Of a DNA stretch of 64,000 nucleotides, positions 15,818 through 25,712 are shown piece by piece. Below the pieces are notes generated by a model that did not search any database, was not told the origin of the DNA, and saw only the letters and a list, made by a program, of their open reading frames with translations. The position numbers and the translations under genes were made by a program. This stretch comes from Flavobacterium pallidum. GTDB taxonomy: Bacteria > Bacteroidota > Bacteroidia > Flavobacteriales > Flavobacteriaceae. The stretch is from positions 2,294,001 to 2,358,000 of the forward strand of contig NZ_CP029187.1 in assembly GCF_003097535.1 (NCBI RefSeq), in the 5' to 3' direction. The first letter of the stretch is position 1, and every line of letters begins with the position of its first letter.

Positions 15818-16090
15818 TATTTTTGCATGGGCTTAAAGGCCGACTTTTAAATATTTATTTTTTCCGGGCACATATCAAAAAGAATAGTTTTTTTCATACA
15901 TTTGGGTACCAATAACAATCTTTTCAAACGGAATAGATCTGAACACAGATCAGCTCTTTCCCAGGGGCCATTCCTGAAAGCTGCAATTCCATATGTATTA
16001 CATTTTGGACTATCAGTAAATGCTGGTGTGTCATGTTGGGCATAACGAATTGTCCTGCGCTAAGAAAGGGCTTTTGTGCCCGACATATAT

Positions 16091-17299
16091 ATGATATTAA
16101 TTGTAGACGATAAACGGGAAAATATTATCCCGCTCAAAAAAATCCTGGAACTGCACCAACTTGAATCTGACTCCGCCGATTCAGGTGAAGAAGCGTTAAA
16201 GAAGACTCTTAAAAAGGATTATTCGCTGATTATCCTCGATGTGCAGATGCCGGGAATGGATGGTTTCGAAGTAGCGGAAGCGCTTTCGGGCAGCAACCGT
16301 ACAAAAGACATTCCAATTATTTTCCTTTCGGCCATCAATAAAGAGAAAAAATATATTTCCAAAGGCTACCACACCGGTGGTGTCGATTATGTCACAAAAC
16401 CTGTCGATGCGGATTTGTTGATATTAAAGGTAAAGACATTCCTCAAATTATACCAGCAGCAGCAGGAACTTAAAGGACTGCACAACCTCTTATCCAAAGA
16501 AATTGAAATCCGGAAGGAAGCACAGGAAAACCTCGAAGAAAAAGTCCTGGAGCGCACCAGGGAACTGCAGGCGAAAAACGATGAGCTTGAATTCCGCAAC
16601 CATGAATTACAGCAATTTGCCTGGGTAGTTTCGCACGATTTAAAGGAGCCCATCCGCAAAATTGAAATCTTCGTCAGGCTGATTAAGGACCGTTACCTTA
16701 TCGATGAGGCCAAAGCGCATGAAACCATCGAGCGCGCACTGGCATCGTCGGCAAGGATGACCAAACTGATTGAAGATTTGCTTGATTATTCAAGGTTATC
16801 GTCATCTGCCGTTCCTGAGAAAACCGACCTGAATGAAGTGGTGGGCGAAGTCCTTTCCGACCTTGAATACCTTATTGAACAGAAAGGCGGTACGATAATT
16901 ATTGAAAATACCTTACCAACGATCGATGCCATCCAAAGCCAACTAAGGCAGGTGATGCAAAACCTGATCGGGAATTCTCTTAAATTTTCAAAACCTGACG
17001 TCCCGCCTGTAATTACAATCACTTCGGAATGCGTAACCGAAAAAGAATGCACTTCCCGTATGAATGAAAATGGCAATTTCTACAGGATTTCAGTAAAGGA
17101 TAATGGCATCGGTTTTGACGAAAATTATGTAGGCAAGATTTTTACCATCTTCCAAAGACTGCACCACCGCGATGCTTATGAAGGCACCGGCATCGGTTTG
17201 GCCATAGCCAAAAAAATCATCGAAAAACACAACGGCCTGATTACCGCCCGAAGCACAGAAGGCAGCGGAGCCGAATTCATTATTATTCTCCCAAAATAA
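16091..17299 (+). CDS. Receiver-histidine kinase hybrid (response regulator at N-terminus)
   Basis: A 402-residue soluble protein: receiver domain (about 1-120, phospho-Asp50 in LIILDVQMPGMDG, Lys in VTKPVD), coiled coil (about 122-172), HisKA with His182 in FAWVVSHDLKEPIRK, and an HATPase domain with NLIGNSLKF, DNGIGF and GTGIGLAIAKKI. An N-terminal receiver can gate the kinase on signals from another kinase. A GTG at 16076, seven bases after AAAGGG, is an alternative start adding five residues. It precedes the large sensor kinase by 6 nt and opens a six-gene operon. The 15818-16090 gap shows no clear promoter. Confidence 0.88.
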   Translation: MILIVDDKRENIIPLKKILELHQLESDSADSGEEALKKTLKKDYSLIILDVQMPGMDGFEVAEALSGSNRTKDIPIIFLSAINKEKKYISKGYHTGGVDYVTKPVDADLLILKVKTFLKLYQQQQELKGLHNLLSKEIEIRKEAQENLEEKVLERTRELQAKNDELEFRNHELQQFAWVVSHDLKEPIRKIEIFVRLIKDRYLIDEAKAHETIERALASSARMTKLIEDLLDYSRLSSSAVPEKTDLNEVVGEVLSDLEYLIEQKGGTIIIENTLPTIDAIQSQLRQVMQNLIGNSLKFSKPDVPPVITITSECVTEKECTSRMNENGNFYRISVKDNGIGFDENYVGKIFTIFQRLHHRDAYEGTGIGLAIAKKIIEKHNGLITARSTEGSGAEFIIILPK

Positions 17300-17305
17300 T
17301 AGCCT

Positions 17306-20300
17306 ATGCAAAGCAATTTTAAAAGAAATTTAATTGTCAGTTCAGGGATTTCACTATTGATCCTTCTGATCAGTTCGACAGCCTCATTCCTAAGTATCAA
17401 GAAACTGCTCGACAGCAATGCGATGGTGAACCACACCAACGAAGTCATTTACAACATCAACCAGGGCCATAATATCACGATTGAAGCGCAAAACAGCGTC
17501 CGTGGTTTCCTGATTACCGGAAAGACCACCCTTTTGGAAGCTTACGAAGGTGCAGAGGGTCGCGCTCAAATTTGTTACAATACGTTGAGAAGGCTCACGT
17601 CGGATAACTTCGCACAGCAAAAGAACCTGGCTGAGCTTGAGTTTAAAAGCAAAATATTTTACGATTACCTCAAAGTGCGTGTCAAAGCAAAAGCTGCAGG
17701 CTACGTCGCCACGGAAGAAAACCTGACAAAAGGAAAAGCGTTGCTCGATGGACTTCGCGCCTCGCTTCGTGCGATGGAAACAGAAGAGCAGCGACTGTTG
17801 AAAATCAGGGTGGAGCAGTCTGCTAAGAACGGCAATTACAGCCTCGTTTTAATTGTATTGGCCGCTTTGACGGCTTTGATTATCACCATCGTCTTTTTCA
17901 TGAGGATGCTGAAGGATTTCAGGCAAAGGCAAATGCTGCAGATGGAACTCCAAAGGAATGAAATTGAAACCGCAAACCGGATCCGTGTCATCAGCGGTAT
18001 CGCCGAACAAATTTCAGACGGGAATTATGAAATCCGCGTCAACGATACAGAAAGCGATGCTTTGGGCAGCGTGGCCGGCTCGCTGAACAATATGGCGGTT
18101 TCGCTGAACAGGTCATTCAATCTGCTCACCGAAAAAGAGTGGCTGCAAACAGGCATGGCACAGCTTAGCAACGTCATGCTCGGCGAGAAGAGTATAGAGC
18201 AGCTGACCAAAGAAATTATTGAATTCATTGCAGCATATACCAAAAGCAATGCCGGTGTGATTTACCTGCTACAAGGGGAAGAATTGCAATTGGTATCAGG
18301 CTACAGCTACATTCCTTCCAGGGAACGTGAACGTATACAGCTTGGCGAATCCCTGATAGGGCAGGCTGCAAAGTCAAGGAAGATGCTCGAACTGAAGTTA
18401 CCTGAAACGGAAGATATCAGCATTTCTTATGCTTTAGGCGAAATCAAACCGGCCCATATCGTTGCCATTCCATTAATCGAATCCAATACGGAAGGTGCCA
18501 TGGAACTCGCTTCTGTAAGGGAATTTACTGCTTTGGAACTCAATTTCCTTACGGATGCTTCTTACTACATAGCCCTTGCCATCAAAGGGGCTTTGGGCCG
18601 AAAACGCGTGCAGGAACTGCTCGAGGAAACGCAGGCGCAAACCGAAGAACTGAGCGTGCAGCATGGTGAATTGGAAAGCATCAACGCCGAGTTGGAAACG
18701 CAGACTGAAAAATTACAGGCCTCAGAAGAAGAGCTGAAGGTACAACAGGAAGAGCTGCAGCAAACCAATGAAGAGCTTGCAGAAAGAAGTGTCTTACTGG
18801 AAGAGCAGAATACTGAAATCCAGAAGAAATCCGAGGCATTGGAGTTATCCACACGATACAAATCGGAGTTTTTAGCGAATATGTCGCACGAGTTACGGAC
18901 ACCGTTAAATTCCATTTTACTGCTGAGCCGATTGCTTTCCGAAAATAATGAACAGAACATGAGCGCTGAGCAGATCGAATTTGCGAAAGTGATTCAAAGT
19001 TCCGGAAACGGACTTTTAGGCTTGATTGATGAGATCCTTGACCTTTCGAAAATCGAAGCAGGAAAGATGGAACTCGAAATCCTAGACATTCCGGTCCAGG
19101 AAATTGCGGAAAGCCTTAAAAACCTGTTTTCGGTTATTGCTAAAGAAAAAGGAATCGAGTTCAAGATTGAAACCAGCAACGCGCCATTGGTCATCAAAAC
19201 CGATAAGATGCGACTCGAGCAGATATTGAAAAACCTGATTTCAAATGGCATCAAGTTCACTTCGAAAGGTTCGGTGACACTAGACATACACAAAGACCCT
19301 AAAAATGATAAACGGGTATGTTTCCTGGTGAAGGATACCGGTATCGGAATTTCGCCAACCCAGCAACCGCTGGTATTTGAAGCCTTCCATCAAGCAGATG
19401 GTTCGACCAAACGCAAATACGGGGGGACTGGTTTAGGGCTTTCCATCAGCAGGGAACTGGCTAAATTATTGCGCGGTGAATTGTCCTTGAAAAGCGCTAT
19501 GAGCGAAGGCAGCGAATTTACGCTCTGCATTCCCATTTCGATTTCAGCTCCCGGGCAACTGATTCAGGAGCCTGTTTCAGAACCTAAAAAAGAAATGGAA
19601 GCAAAGCAATCTCCGGAAACCATAGATCCTTATGTCGTGCCAGTAATCCCGGAAGATGTCCCTGACGACCGTGATGATATTTCCGCGAGTGATAAAACCA
19701 TCCTGATCGTGGAAGATGATACCAATTTTGCCAAATCATTACTTGATTATACGAGGAAACGTGGTTATAAGGGCATTGTAAGCGTAAGAGGGGATTATGC
19801 ATTAAACATGGCGCTAACCTACAATCCGGTGGGAATCCTACTCGACATCCAGCTGCCGATAAAGAGCGGCTGGGAAGTGATGGAAGAGCTGAAAAGCAAT
19901 CCGCAGACGCGCCCGATTCCTGTGCACATCATGTCATCGCATAAATTACGCCAGGAAAGCTTGCTGAAAGGAGCCATCAATTTCCTGGATAAACCTGTTG
20001 CTTATGAGCAGATGCCGGAAATCTTTAAGAAAATTGAACAGATTGTAAACCGTGATGCACAAAAGGTGCTCATCATTGAAGACAATTCAAAACACGCCAA
20101 AGCGTTGGCTTTCTTTCTGGAAACCCATAACATCAGTTCTGAAATCAAAAGCGAAGTGTCCGAAGGCGTTGTCGCACTCAAAAAACCGGATGTAAATTGC
20201 GTAATCCTTGATATGGGGATCCCGGACCGCCAGGCTTATGATATCTTGGAAAAAGTCAAGGAAAATCCCGGACTGGAAAACCTTCCGATTATTGTATTTA

Positions 20301-20866
20301 CAGGCAAAAGCCTTTCAATGCAGGAGGAACTCAAGATTAAGAAATATGCCGATTCCATTGTGGTGAAAACGGCCCATTCTTACCAAAGGATGATTGACGA
20401 AGTATCACTTTTCCTGCATCTGATGGAAGAGAAGAAAGCAGATAGTACCCACAAAAACAGGCAATTCCAGCTTCTGAATAATGTACTCAGCAATAAAACC
20501 GTGCTTGTCGTGGATGACGATGTACGCAATATCTATTCATTGACCAAAGCGCTTGAAATCCTGCAAATGAAAGTCGTAACGGCCATAGACGGTAAAGAAG
20601 CGCTGAAGATACTGGAGGAAAATCCAGCGGTCGATGTCGTGTTGCTTGACATGATGATGCCCAATATGGACGGCTATGAAACGGCGCAGCGCATACGTGA
20701 AAATAAAAGGTTCAAAAACCTCCCTGTGATCGCGGTAACTGCCAAAGCCATGATGGGCGACCGCGAAAAGTGCATCAATGCCGGTGCTTCCGATTATATC
20801 ACAAAACCTGTCGATGTCGACCAGTTGCTTTCGTTACTTAGGGTCTGGCTTTACGATAAACAATAG
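17306..20866 (+). CDS. CHASE3-HAMP-GAF hybrid sensor kinase with three receiver domains
   Basis: A 1186-residue hybrid kinase. Order: membrane span (about 8-30), CHASE3-like periplasmic sensor (about 40-165), second span (about 173-196), HAMP, GAF (about 270-430), long coiled coil rich in EEL/QEEL repeats (about 435-515), HisKA with His528 in FLANMSHELRTPLNSI, HATPase (NLISNGIKF, GTGLGLSISREL), then three receivers with Asp847 (LLDIQLP), Asp969 (ILDMGIPD) and Asp1115 (LLDMMMPNMDG). All three receivers keep the Asp; the middle one is the most divergent. Such kinases integrate envelope and cytoplasmic cues. The partner is probably the adjacent stand-alone receiver. Confidence 0.92.
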   Translation: MQSNFKRNLIVSSGISLLILLISSTASFLSIKKLLDSNAMVNHTNEVIYNINQGHNITIEAQNSVRGFLITGKTTLLEAYEGAEGRAQICYNTLRRLTSDNFAQQKNLAELEFKSKIFYDYLKVRVKAKAAGYVATEENLTKGKALLDGLRASLRAMETEEQRLLKIRVEQSAKNGNYSLVLIVLAALTALIITIVFFMRMLKDFRQRQMLQMELQRNEIETANRIRVISGIAEQISDGNYEIRVNDTESDALGSVAGSLNNMAVSLNRSFNLLTEKEWLQTGMAQLSNVMLGEKSIEQLTKEIIEFIAAYTKSNAGVIYLLQGEELQLVSGYSYIPSRERERIQLGESLIGQAAKSRKMLELKLPETEDISISYALGEIKPAHIVAIPLIESNTEGAMELASVREFTALELNFLTDASYYIALAIKGALGRKRVQELLEETQAQTEELSVQHGELESINAELETQTEKLQASEEELKVQQEELQQTNEELAERSVLLEEQNTEIQKKSEALELSTRYKSEFLANMSHELRTPLNSILLLSRLLSENNEQNMSAEQIEFAKVIQSSGNGLLGLIDEILDLSKIEAGKMELEILDIPVQEIAESLKNLFSVIAKEKGIEFKIETSNAPLVIKTDKMRLEQILKNLISNGIKFTSKGSVTLDIHKDPKNDKRVCFLVKDTGIGISPTQQPLVFEAFHQADGSTKRKYGGTGLGLSISRELAKLLRGELSLKSAMSEGSEFTLCIPISISAPGQLIQEPVSEPKKEMEAKQSPETIDPYVVPVIPEDVPDDRDDISASDKTILIVEDDTNFAKSLLDYTRKRGYKGIVSVRGDYALNMALTYNPVGILLDIQLPIKSGWEVMEELKSNPQTRPIPVHIMSSHKLRQESLLKGAINFLDKPVAYEQMPEIFKKIEQIVNRDAQKVLIIEDNSKHAKALAFFLETHNISSEIKSEVSEGVVALKKPDVNCVILDMGIPDRQAYDILEKVKENPGLENLPIIVFTGKSLSMQEELKIKKYADSIVVKTAHSYQRMIDEVSLFLHLMEEKKADSTHKNRQFQLLNNVLSNKTVLVVDDDVRNIYSLTKALEILQMKVVTAIDGKEALKILEENPAVDVVLLDMMMPNMDGYETAQRIRENKRFKNLPVIAVTAKAMMGDREKCINAGASDYITKPVDVDQLLSLLRVWLYDKQ

Positions 20867-20877
20867 AAAATAGCGCA

Positions 20878-21243
20878 ATGGATAAAAAAAAGATTCTTAT
20901 TGTTGATGATGATGCGCGCAATATTTTTGCATTGACCGCCGTGCTGAAGTCAAGGTCTTATGACTGTGTTTCGTGCCAAAGCGCCCTCGAAGCTTTGGAA
21001 ATGCTGAAAACCGACGGGAAAATTGATTTCATTTTAATGGATATGATGATGCCTGAAATGGACGGTTATGAAGCCATTCCGCAAATCAGGAAAATCCCGT
21101 CACATGCCAAAACGCCGATTATCTCAGTGACGGCGCAGGCGATGCTTGGTGACAGGGAAAAAAGCCTGAATGCCGGTGCCGACGAGTACATTTCAAAGCC
21201 GGTAGACATAGACAAATTACTTCAGGTACTCGATAAATTATAA
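20878..21243 (+). CDS. Stand-alone response regulator receiver
   Basis: A 121-residue receiver with no output domain: acidic pocket VDDD at 9-12, phospho-Asp55 in LMDMMMPEMDG, Thr in ISVTAQAM and Lys in EYISKPVD. It closely resembles the last receiver of the preceding hybrid kinase (shared MMMP and the GDREK-NAGA region), so it probably arose from it by duplication. It lies between the hybrid kinase and cheR in the same operon. Confidence 0.93.
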   Translation: MDKKKILIVDDDARNIFALTAVLKSRSYDCVSCQSALEALEMLKTDGKIDFILMDMMMPEMDGYEAIPQIRKIPSHAKTPIISVTAQAMLGDREKSLNAGADEYISKPVDIDKLLQVLDKL

Positions 21244-21253
21244 ACAGCCGCCC

Positions 21254-22063
21254 ATGTTAAGCGACAGCGAAATCGAAGTGCTGATCAATGATGCACATGA
21301 ATATTACGGATTTGATTTCGGAGGATATTCGCGCGCATCATTCAAACGCCGTATTGAGCGCCTTGCGCAAATGGATGGTTTAACTGATTTCCACAAGTTG
21401 CTATCCAAAATGCGCACCGATCCTGAATTTTTCAAGCATATGGTCGAGGAAATTACCGTCAATGTCACCGAAATGTTCCGAGATCCACACGTTTATAAAA
21501 TCCTTCGTGACGAAATCCTTCCGGTATTGGCAACAAAACCCTTCATCCGGATCTGGCATGCTGGCTGCTCTACAGGCGAAGAGGTGTTTTCCATGGCGAT
21601 CTTGCTGAAAGAAGCGAACCTGCTTAAAAAGTCACTGCTTTATGCCACCGACCTGAATCCTTCGGCACTTTCGAATGCCAAAAAAGGCATTTTCCCGTTG
21701 CGTATGATGAAACAATATTCTGAAAATTACATCGCTTCCGGCGGTATCAAGGATTTTTCCGATTATTATATAGCGAATTATGATCGTGCGAAATTCAGCG
21801 AAGAATTTTCAGATAAGATGGTGTTTTCGCAGCACAATCTTGTTTCGGACAGTTCATTCAATGAGTTTGATATGATTTTATGCCGCAACGTCATGATTTA
21901 CTTTGATAAAGAATTGCAGGACAGGGCGCTGCATCTTTTCGATGACAGCCTTGCGAAGTTGGGTTATCTTGTCTTAGGCACAAAAGAAACCATTAAGTAT
22001 TCCAACGTACAACCGCTTTTTGAGCAATTGAGAAAGGAAAAAATATGGAAGAAACTCAAATAA
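21254..22063 (+). CDS. cheR: CheR-type methyltransferase
   Basis: A 269-residue SAM-dependent protein-glutamate methyltransferase. The N-terminal CheR helical domain (YYGFDFGGYSRASFKRRIERL) and the catalytic domain with SAM loop IRIWHAGCSTGEEVFSMAI and the LCRNVMIYF motif are complete. It overlaps cheB by 19 nt. No chemoreceptor, CheA or CheW gene is present, and flavobacteria glide rather than use flagella, so the substrate is probably the coiled-coil region of the neighbouring kinase or an unlinked protein. Confidence 0.92.
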   Translation: MLSDSEIEVLINDAHEYYGFDFGGYSRASFKRRIERLAQMDGLTDFHKLLSKMRTDPEFFKHMVEEITVNVTEMFRDPHVYKILRDEILPVLATKPFIRIWHAGCSTGEEVFSMAILLKEANLLKKSLLYATDLNPSALSNAKKGIFPLRMMKQYSENYIASGGIKDFSDYYIANYDRAKFSEEFSDKMVFSQHNLVSDSSFNEFDMILCRNVMIYFDKELQDRALHLFDDSLAKLGYLVLGTKETIKYSNVQPLFEQLRKEKIWKKLK

Positions 22064-22620
22064 TCCGTACCAAAGTAGTCGTTATGGGCGGCTCGGCGGG
22101 CAGCCTTGAGGTGTTGCTGAAGATTTTGCCACGCATTGCCATTATCCCTGATTTTGCAATTGCGATTGTTTTGCACCGCAAAAACTCTGAAGACAATACG
22201 CTTGAAGAGCTCATTGCCCTGAAAACCATGATTCCAGTAGTGGAAATTGAAGATAAAACGCCTTTGCTTCCCGGCGCCATTTACATTTGCCCGTCCGATT
22301 ACCATTTGCTTTTTGAAAAGAACGGCACGCTTTCGCTTGATATTTCTGAGAAAGTGAATTACAGCAGGCCAAGCATCGACCTCGCTTTTGAATCGGCAGC
22401 AGATGCTTACGGTGATGCACTTACCGGAATCCTGTTATCCGGTGCTAATGCGGACGGTACCGCCGGACTTAAAGCCATAAAGGAATTGGGCGGAACTACC
22501 ATTGTTCAAAACCCGGAAACGGCCGATATGCCTTTTATGCCAAGGAATGCCTTACAATTCGCCGAACCTCATTTCAGCCTTGACGCCAATGAAATACTTG
22601 AATACATTAAAGGCGTTTGA
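22045..22620 (+). CDS. cheB: CheB-type methylesterase, receiver-less
   Basis: A 191-residue methylesterase/deamidase catalytic domain with the full triad: Ser17 in MGGSAGS, His44 in VLHRK, Asp137 in GANADG. The regulatory receiver domain of chemotaxis CheB is absent, and the length matches a free-standing domain rather than a truncation. It would remove methyl groups added by the overlapping CheR. The neighbouring receivers could regulate it in trans. The next gene starts 2 nt after its stop. Confidence 0.92.
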   Translation: MEETQIIRTKVVVMGGSAGSLEVLLKILPRIAIIPDFAIAIVLHRKNSEDNTLEELIALKTMIPVVEIEDKTPLLPGAIYICPSDYHLLFEKNGTLSLDISEKVNYSRPSIDLAFESAADAYGDALTGILLSGANADGTAGLKAIKELGGTTIVQNPETADMPFMPRNALQFAEPHFSLDANEILEYIKGV

Positions 22621-22621
22621 A

Positions 22622-23515
22622 ATGAGATTCCTTGTGTTGTTTTTTTTCGGGTGTATGGCATACGCACAACCGGCTGAGGTTCTTTGCAAGCCAAAACTGA
22701 AGCGTTCCTGTATAAAACCTTCAAAAGCGATTTTACTGCAAAATGAACTCAATGAAGGTTCAGGGCTTGTCGCCTGGGAGGGAAAATTCTGGGCACATAA
22801 CGATAGTGGAAACGCACGGCTTTTTGCATTGGATACTGCCAGCGGAAATATTATTCAAACCTATGACCTGCCTTTGGAGAATCGGGATTGGGAAGATTTG
22901 GGCCAGGACAAGACTTATTTCTATCTGGGGAATTTTGGGAATAATGCGCACCGGGTCGACACACTCCAGATTTACCGCATCCGGAAGGAATCGCTGTTGC
23001 AAAAAATACCATCGATTGACACTATTTCCTTTGCCTGGCCGGAAACCATCACGGGTAATAAAAAGGATAAAATCAACTTCGATTGTGAGGCAATGGCCAT
23101 AGTCGGTGACAGCATTTGCCTTTTTACCAAAGAATGGAAACGCGGCCATCGCACACGACTATTTACGCTTCCGAAAGTGCCAGGAAAATGGACTGCGAAT
23201 TATCGTTATACACTTAAAACAAGGATTTTAGTTACGGGCGCTTCTTATGAAGAAAATACAAAACAGTTGGTATTGTCTGGTTACAACATGGTATTAAGAC
23301 CTTTTTTATTGGTTTTTCCTGAAACAAACGGCACAGATTTCTTTTCAAAACCTGGCAGGAAAATAAAAATCAGAAGGCGTTTCCGGCAAATGGAAGGCGT
23401 TACGACTTTTGACGGTGTAAATTACTTCGTCATCAACGAAGGTTTCCAGCTTTTTTTTATACATACAAGCCCACGGATTTATAAAGTCTCAGTAGGCAAT
23501 CGCAGTAAGCAGTAG
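22622..23515 (+). CDS. Secreted beta-propeller-like hypothetical protein
   Basis: A 297-residue protein with a signal peptide (MRFLVLFFFGCMAYAQP). The repeated pattern (EGSGLVAWEGKFWAHNDSG, LFALDTASGNIIQTYDL, DWEDLGQDKTYFYLGNFGNN) looks like blades of a six-bladed propeller of the esterase-like/SdiA-regulated type, exported to the periplasm or beyond. It starts 2 nt after cheB, so it is co-transcribed with the signalling genes. Its 3' end forms the left arm of a hairpin shared with the convergent peroxidase gene. Function unknown. Confidence 0.7.
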   Translation: MRFLVLFFFGCMAYAQPAEVLCKPKLKRSCIKPSKAILLQNELNEGSGLVAWEGKFWAHNDSGNARLFALDTASGNIIQTYDLPLENRDWEDLGQDKTYFYLGNFGNNAHRVDTLQIYRIRKESLLQKIPSIDTISFAWPETITGNKKDKINFDCEAMAIVGDSICLFTKEWKRGHRTRLFTLPKVPGKWTANYRYTLKTRILVTGASYEENTKQLVLSGYNMVLRPFLLVFPETNGTDFFSKPGRKIKIRRRFRQMEGVTTFDGVNYFVINEGFQLFFIHTSPRIYKVSVGNRSKQ

Positions 23516-23548
23516 ATTAAGCATTAATGCCACTGCATACTGAGACTT
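23484..23548. terminator. Quasi-palindromic bidirectional terminator between convergent genes
   Basis: AAGTCTCAGTA (23484-23494) pairs with TACTGAGACTT (23538-23548). The loop contains GCAGTAAGCAGTAG and CCACTGC, which can extend the stem. The left arm is inside the coding end of the secreted protein gene. It separates two convergent transcription units. Confidence 0.6.
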
Positions 23549-23559
23549 AAAAACTGCTG

Positions 23560-24747
23560 CTAATTAAAAGGGTTCGACCACTTTGCGTTTGTATACACAT
23601 CACTGCCAGTCAGTGTTTTCAGGAAGGAGATAAGCGCATCCTTTTCCTGTGCGGTAATGTTGAGGTTTTGCGCCATACCACCCGGGCGCAGTTTCGGATC
23701 AAGGTTCGTATTGGCGGGATTGAGTTCGATCAGGTTGTAATGTGCGATGACTTCTTCCAGTGTTGCAAACTCGCCTGTGTGCATGAACGGTCCATTTGCA
23801 GTGCCGTTCGGTTTCAGTAAATTGCGTAACGATGGCGCCCTGGTATTTGTAAGGTCCAACACCGAAGCATTGCCTAAAGTACCAATAATGCCATTATTTC
23901 CACTATTCGGTGCAATGTCAAACTCCGGCGCAGCATGACAACCTGCACATCCGAGTCCGCCGCCTGTCCTCACACCAACGGGATTGAATTGGGGTGGCGC
24001 GAGAAACAGGTTCTTGCCCTGGTTTTCCTGCATCGTGAAATTGGTAAATGGCTGTCCGTCATTTGCAGCAGTTGCCCTTCCTGCATCAAATTTGGAATCA
24101 AATGACTGTATGCTCCTTATAAATTGTGCCAGGGCATTCTGGATGCGCGCTTCAGTGATGGTTGCATCGCCATAAACAAACGTGAACAATTCCTGGTAAT
24201 ACCCAACCTGCTGTAGTTTTGACAGCAAGGCGTTCAAATTCTCATCCCCGGCAGTACCGCTGAATCCCATTTCAATATGGTTTTGTATCGGTTGTGTGGT
24301 CTGGAATTCCAAAGTAGCAGCCCTTTCATCCCAGAAAAATTTACGCTCCACGGAAAACCTAGAATTCACAAGGCGCATGGCGTGCCTGGTTGTACCACCG
24401 TTAATGCCGTTACTGGCCGTGTTCGAATCCCCGAAAGCATTTGCCTGTATATGGCAGCTGGCACAGGCAACCGTATTATTCGCCGAAAGCTTTTTGTCAT
24501 AAAACAAGACACGCCCCAGCGTTGCCCCTTTATCGGTAATGGGATTTGCCTGAGTATTGTCCCTGGTAATATAGGCAGGAATAGTCTGGGCTGCATAGTT
24601 GCTGAGGTTGTCGGGGTCAATGTTGTTGCCGAAAGCGGCCGTAATACCGGCATAGGGATCGACGGGAACATATTCACTGTCTTCATCTTTACTGCATGAG
24701 CAAAGGCTTAATAAGATAAAAGCGGGGAGGAGGAGTCTGTAATGCAT
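23560..24747 (-). CDS. Cytochrome c peroxidase-family di-heme lipoprotein
   Basis: A 395-residue lipoprotein (lipobox Cys18 in SLCSC). It has two heme c attachment motifs, Cys95-Ala-Ser-Cys98-His99 and Cys267-Ala-Gly-Cys270-His271, plus the family regions LGRVLFYDKKLSANNTVACASCH, FFWDERAATLEFQTTQPIQN and a C-terminal FMHTGEFATLEEVIAHYN. This is the CcpA/MauG peroxidase superfamily; family members reduce peroxide in the periplasm using c-type cytochromes. It is a single gene with no maturation genes nearby. Confidence 0.92.
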   Translation of the reverse strand: MHYRLLLPAFILLSLCSCSKDEDSEYVPVDPYAGITAAFGNNIDPDNLSNYAAQTIPAYITRDNTQANPITDKGATLGRVLFYDKKLSANNTVACASCHIQANAFGDSNTASNGINGGTTRHAMRLVNSRFSVERKFFWDERAATLEFQTTQPIQNHIEMGFSGTAGDENLNALLSKLQQVGYYQELFTFVYGDATITEARIQNALAQFIRSIQSFDSKFDAGRATAANDGQPFTNFTMQENQGKNLFLAPPQFNPVGVRTGGGLGCAGCHAAPEFDIAPNSGNNGIIGTLGNASVLDLTNTRAPSLRNLLKPNGTANGPFMHTGEFATLEEVIAHYNLIELNPANTNLDPKLRPGGMAQNLNITAQEKDALISFLKTLTGSDVYTNAKWSNPFN

Positions 24748-24910
24748 CTTTGTTGGTTTTGGTTTAATGCATTAGACGTGAAAAAAAATGTTATCCTTCG
24801 CGGATGGTGTCTTTTATTTATATGGTCAGTAAAAACCAGCGGAAAATTAGCGAGGTGGCCTAAAGCACCAGCGAGGAATACACTATTTAAAACAGACTGA
24901 TCTGAACAGT

Positions 24911-25516
24911 TTAACCATCCGGTGAATCGTCGTTAAAAAATATCCTTCGGATATGCCTTGCAAATTTTTGATTTGCCGGATACCGGCGGTGTGCTGTGAT
25001 GTTGTTGAAAAGCATGGCTACTGAAAACAAAATCAGGCAGCCCGTCAGTACAGGCGATAATACATAAATATAACCCAGCGCCTTGATTTTCTCCGAACCG
25101 ATTACGGCTATCAGTGCCGTTGCCCCACCCGGCGGGTGCAGCGTTTTGGTGACCTGCATCCCAACGATGGAAAACGCCACGGCAAGCGGCGCATTCAACC
25201 AAATGATGTCAGGGACGAGCTTGTAGACGGTCACGCCAATAAGTGCAGAAATCACATGCCCGCCGATCAGATTCCGGGGTTGTGCGAGTGGACTCTGGAT
25301 CGCACCATAAATCAATACGCCCGATGCCCCGAATGACCCGATTAGGAATACGTTTTCAGCTTTAGAAAGCATAAAACCTTGTAAAAAAGCAATGAGCCCT
25401 ATACCAAAAAATGCACCAAGGAAGGACCAGAAATGCTCCCTGCCATCAACCAGCGTTTCTCTGTAAATCACGTATCTTGATATACGGAATCCGCGTTTTA
25501 TCTTCTTCCTGACCAC
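24911..25516 (-). CDS. HPP-family membrane protein
   Basis: A 201-residue protein with about four membrane segments and the defining LHPPGGATALIAV motif. It starts with a basic cytoplasmic stretch and ends in a polar tail. HPP proteins have been linked to nitrite transport in plastids and cyanobacteria, but the bacterial role is not settled. It lies 163 nt upstream of the cytochrome c peroxidase gene on the same strand and could be co-transcribed; no terminator is seen between them. Confidence 0.88.
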   Translation of the reverse strand: MVRKKIKRGFRISRYVIYRETLVDGREHFWSFLGAFFGIGLIAFLQGFMLSKAENVFLIGSFGASGVLIYGAIQSPLAQPRNLIGGHVISALIGVTVYKLVPDIIWLNAPLAVAFSIVGMQVTKTLHPPGGATALIAVIGSEKIKALGYIYVLSPVLTGCLILFSVAMLFNNITAHRRYPANQKFARHIRRIFFNDDSPDG

Positions 25517-25712
25517 TTTGTGTTTTTTAACGAAAATACGATTTAATTGCAGATGCTGCGCTAAAGACAGGCGCTTTGGAATGTGTAAAAAGTCTAAAAT
25601 TATATAAAATGACTGTGTGTAATTATAACATTTGGCTTAAAGTTGATATATATAGCTATTTTTAATCAGATCATTTCAATTAACTTTATCGCACTTTAAA
25701 ATTTAAGTATTA

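Noticed and set aside
22045..22620. Truncated CheB (missing receiver domain)
   Set aside because: The gene starts cleanly by overlap with cheR and the catalytic triad is complete; receiver-less CheB proteins are a normal form.
24415..24435. tRNA-like GTTCGAATCC motif
   Set aside because: It lies inside the well-supported cytochrome c peroxidase gene and has no acceptor or D-arm partner.
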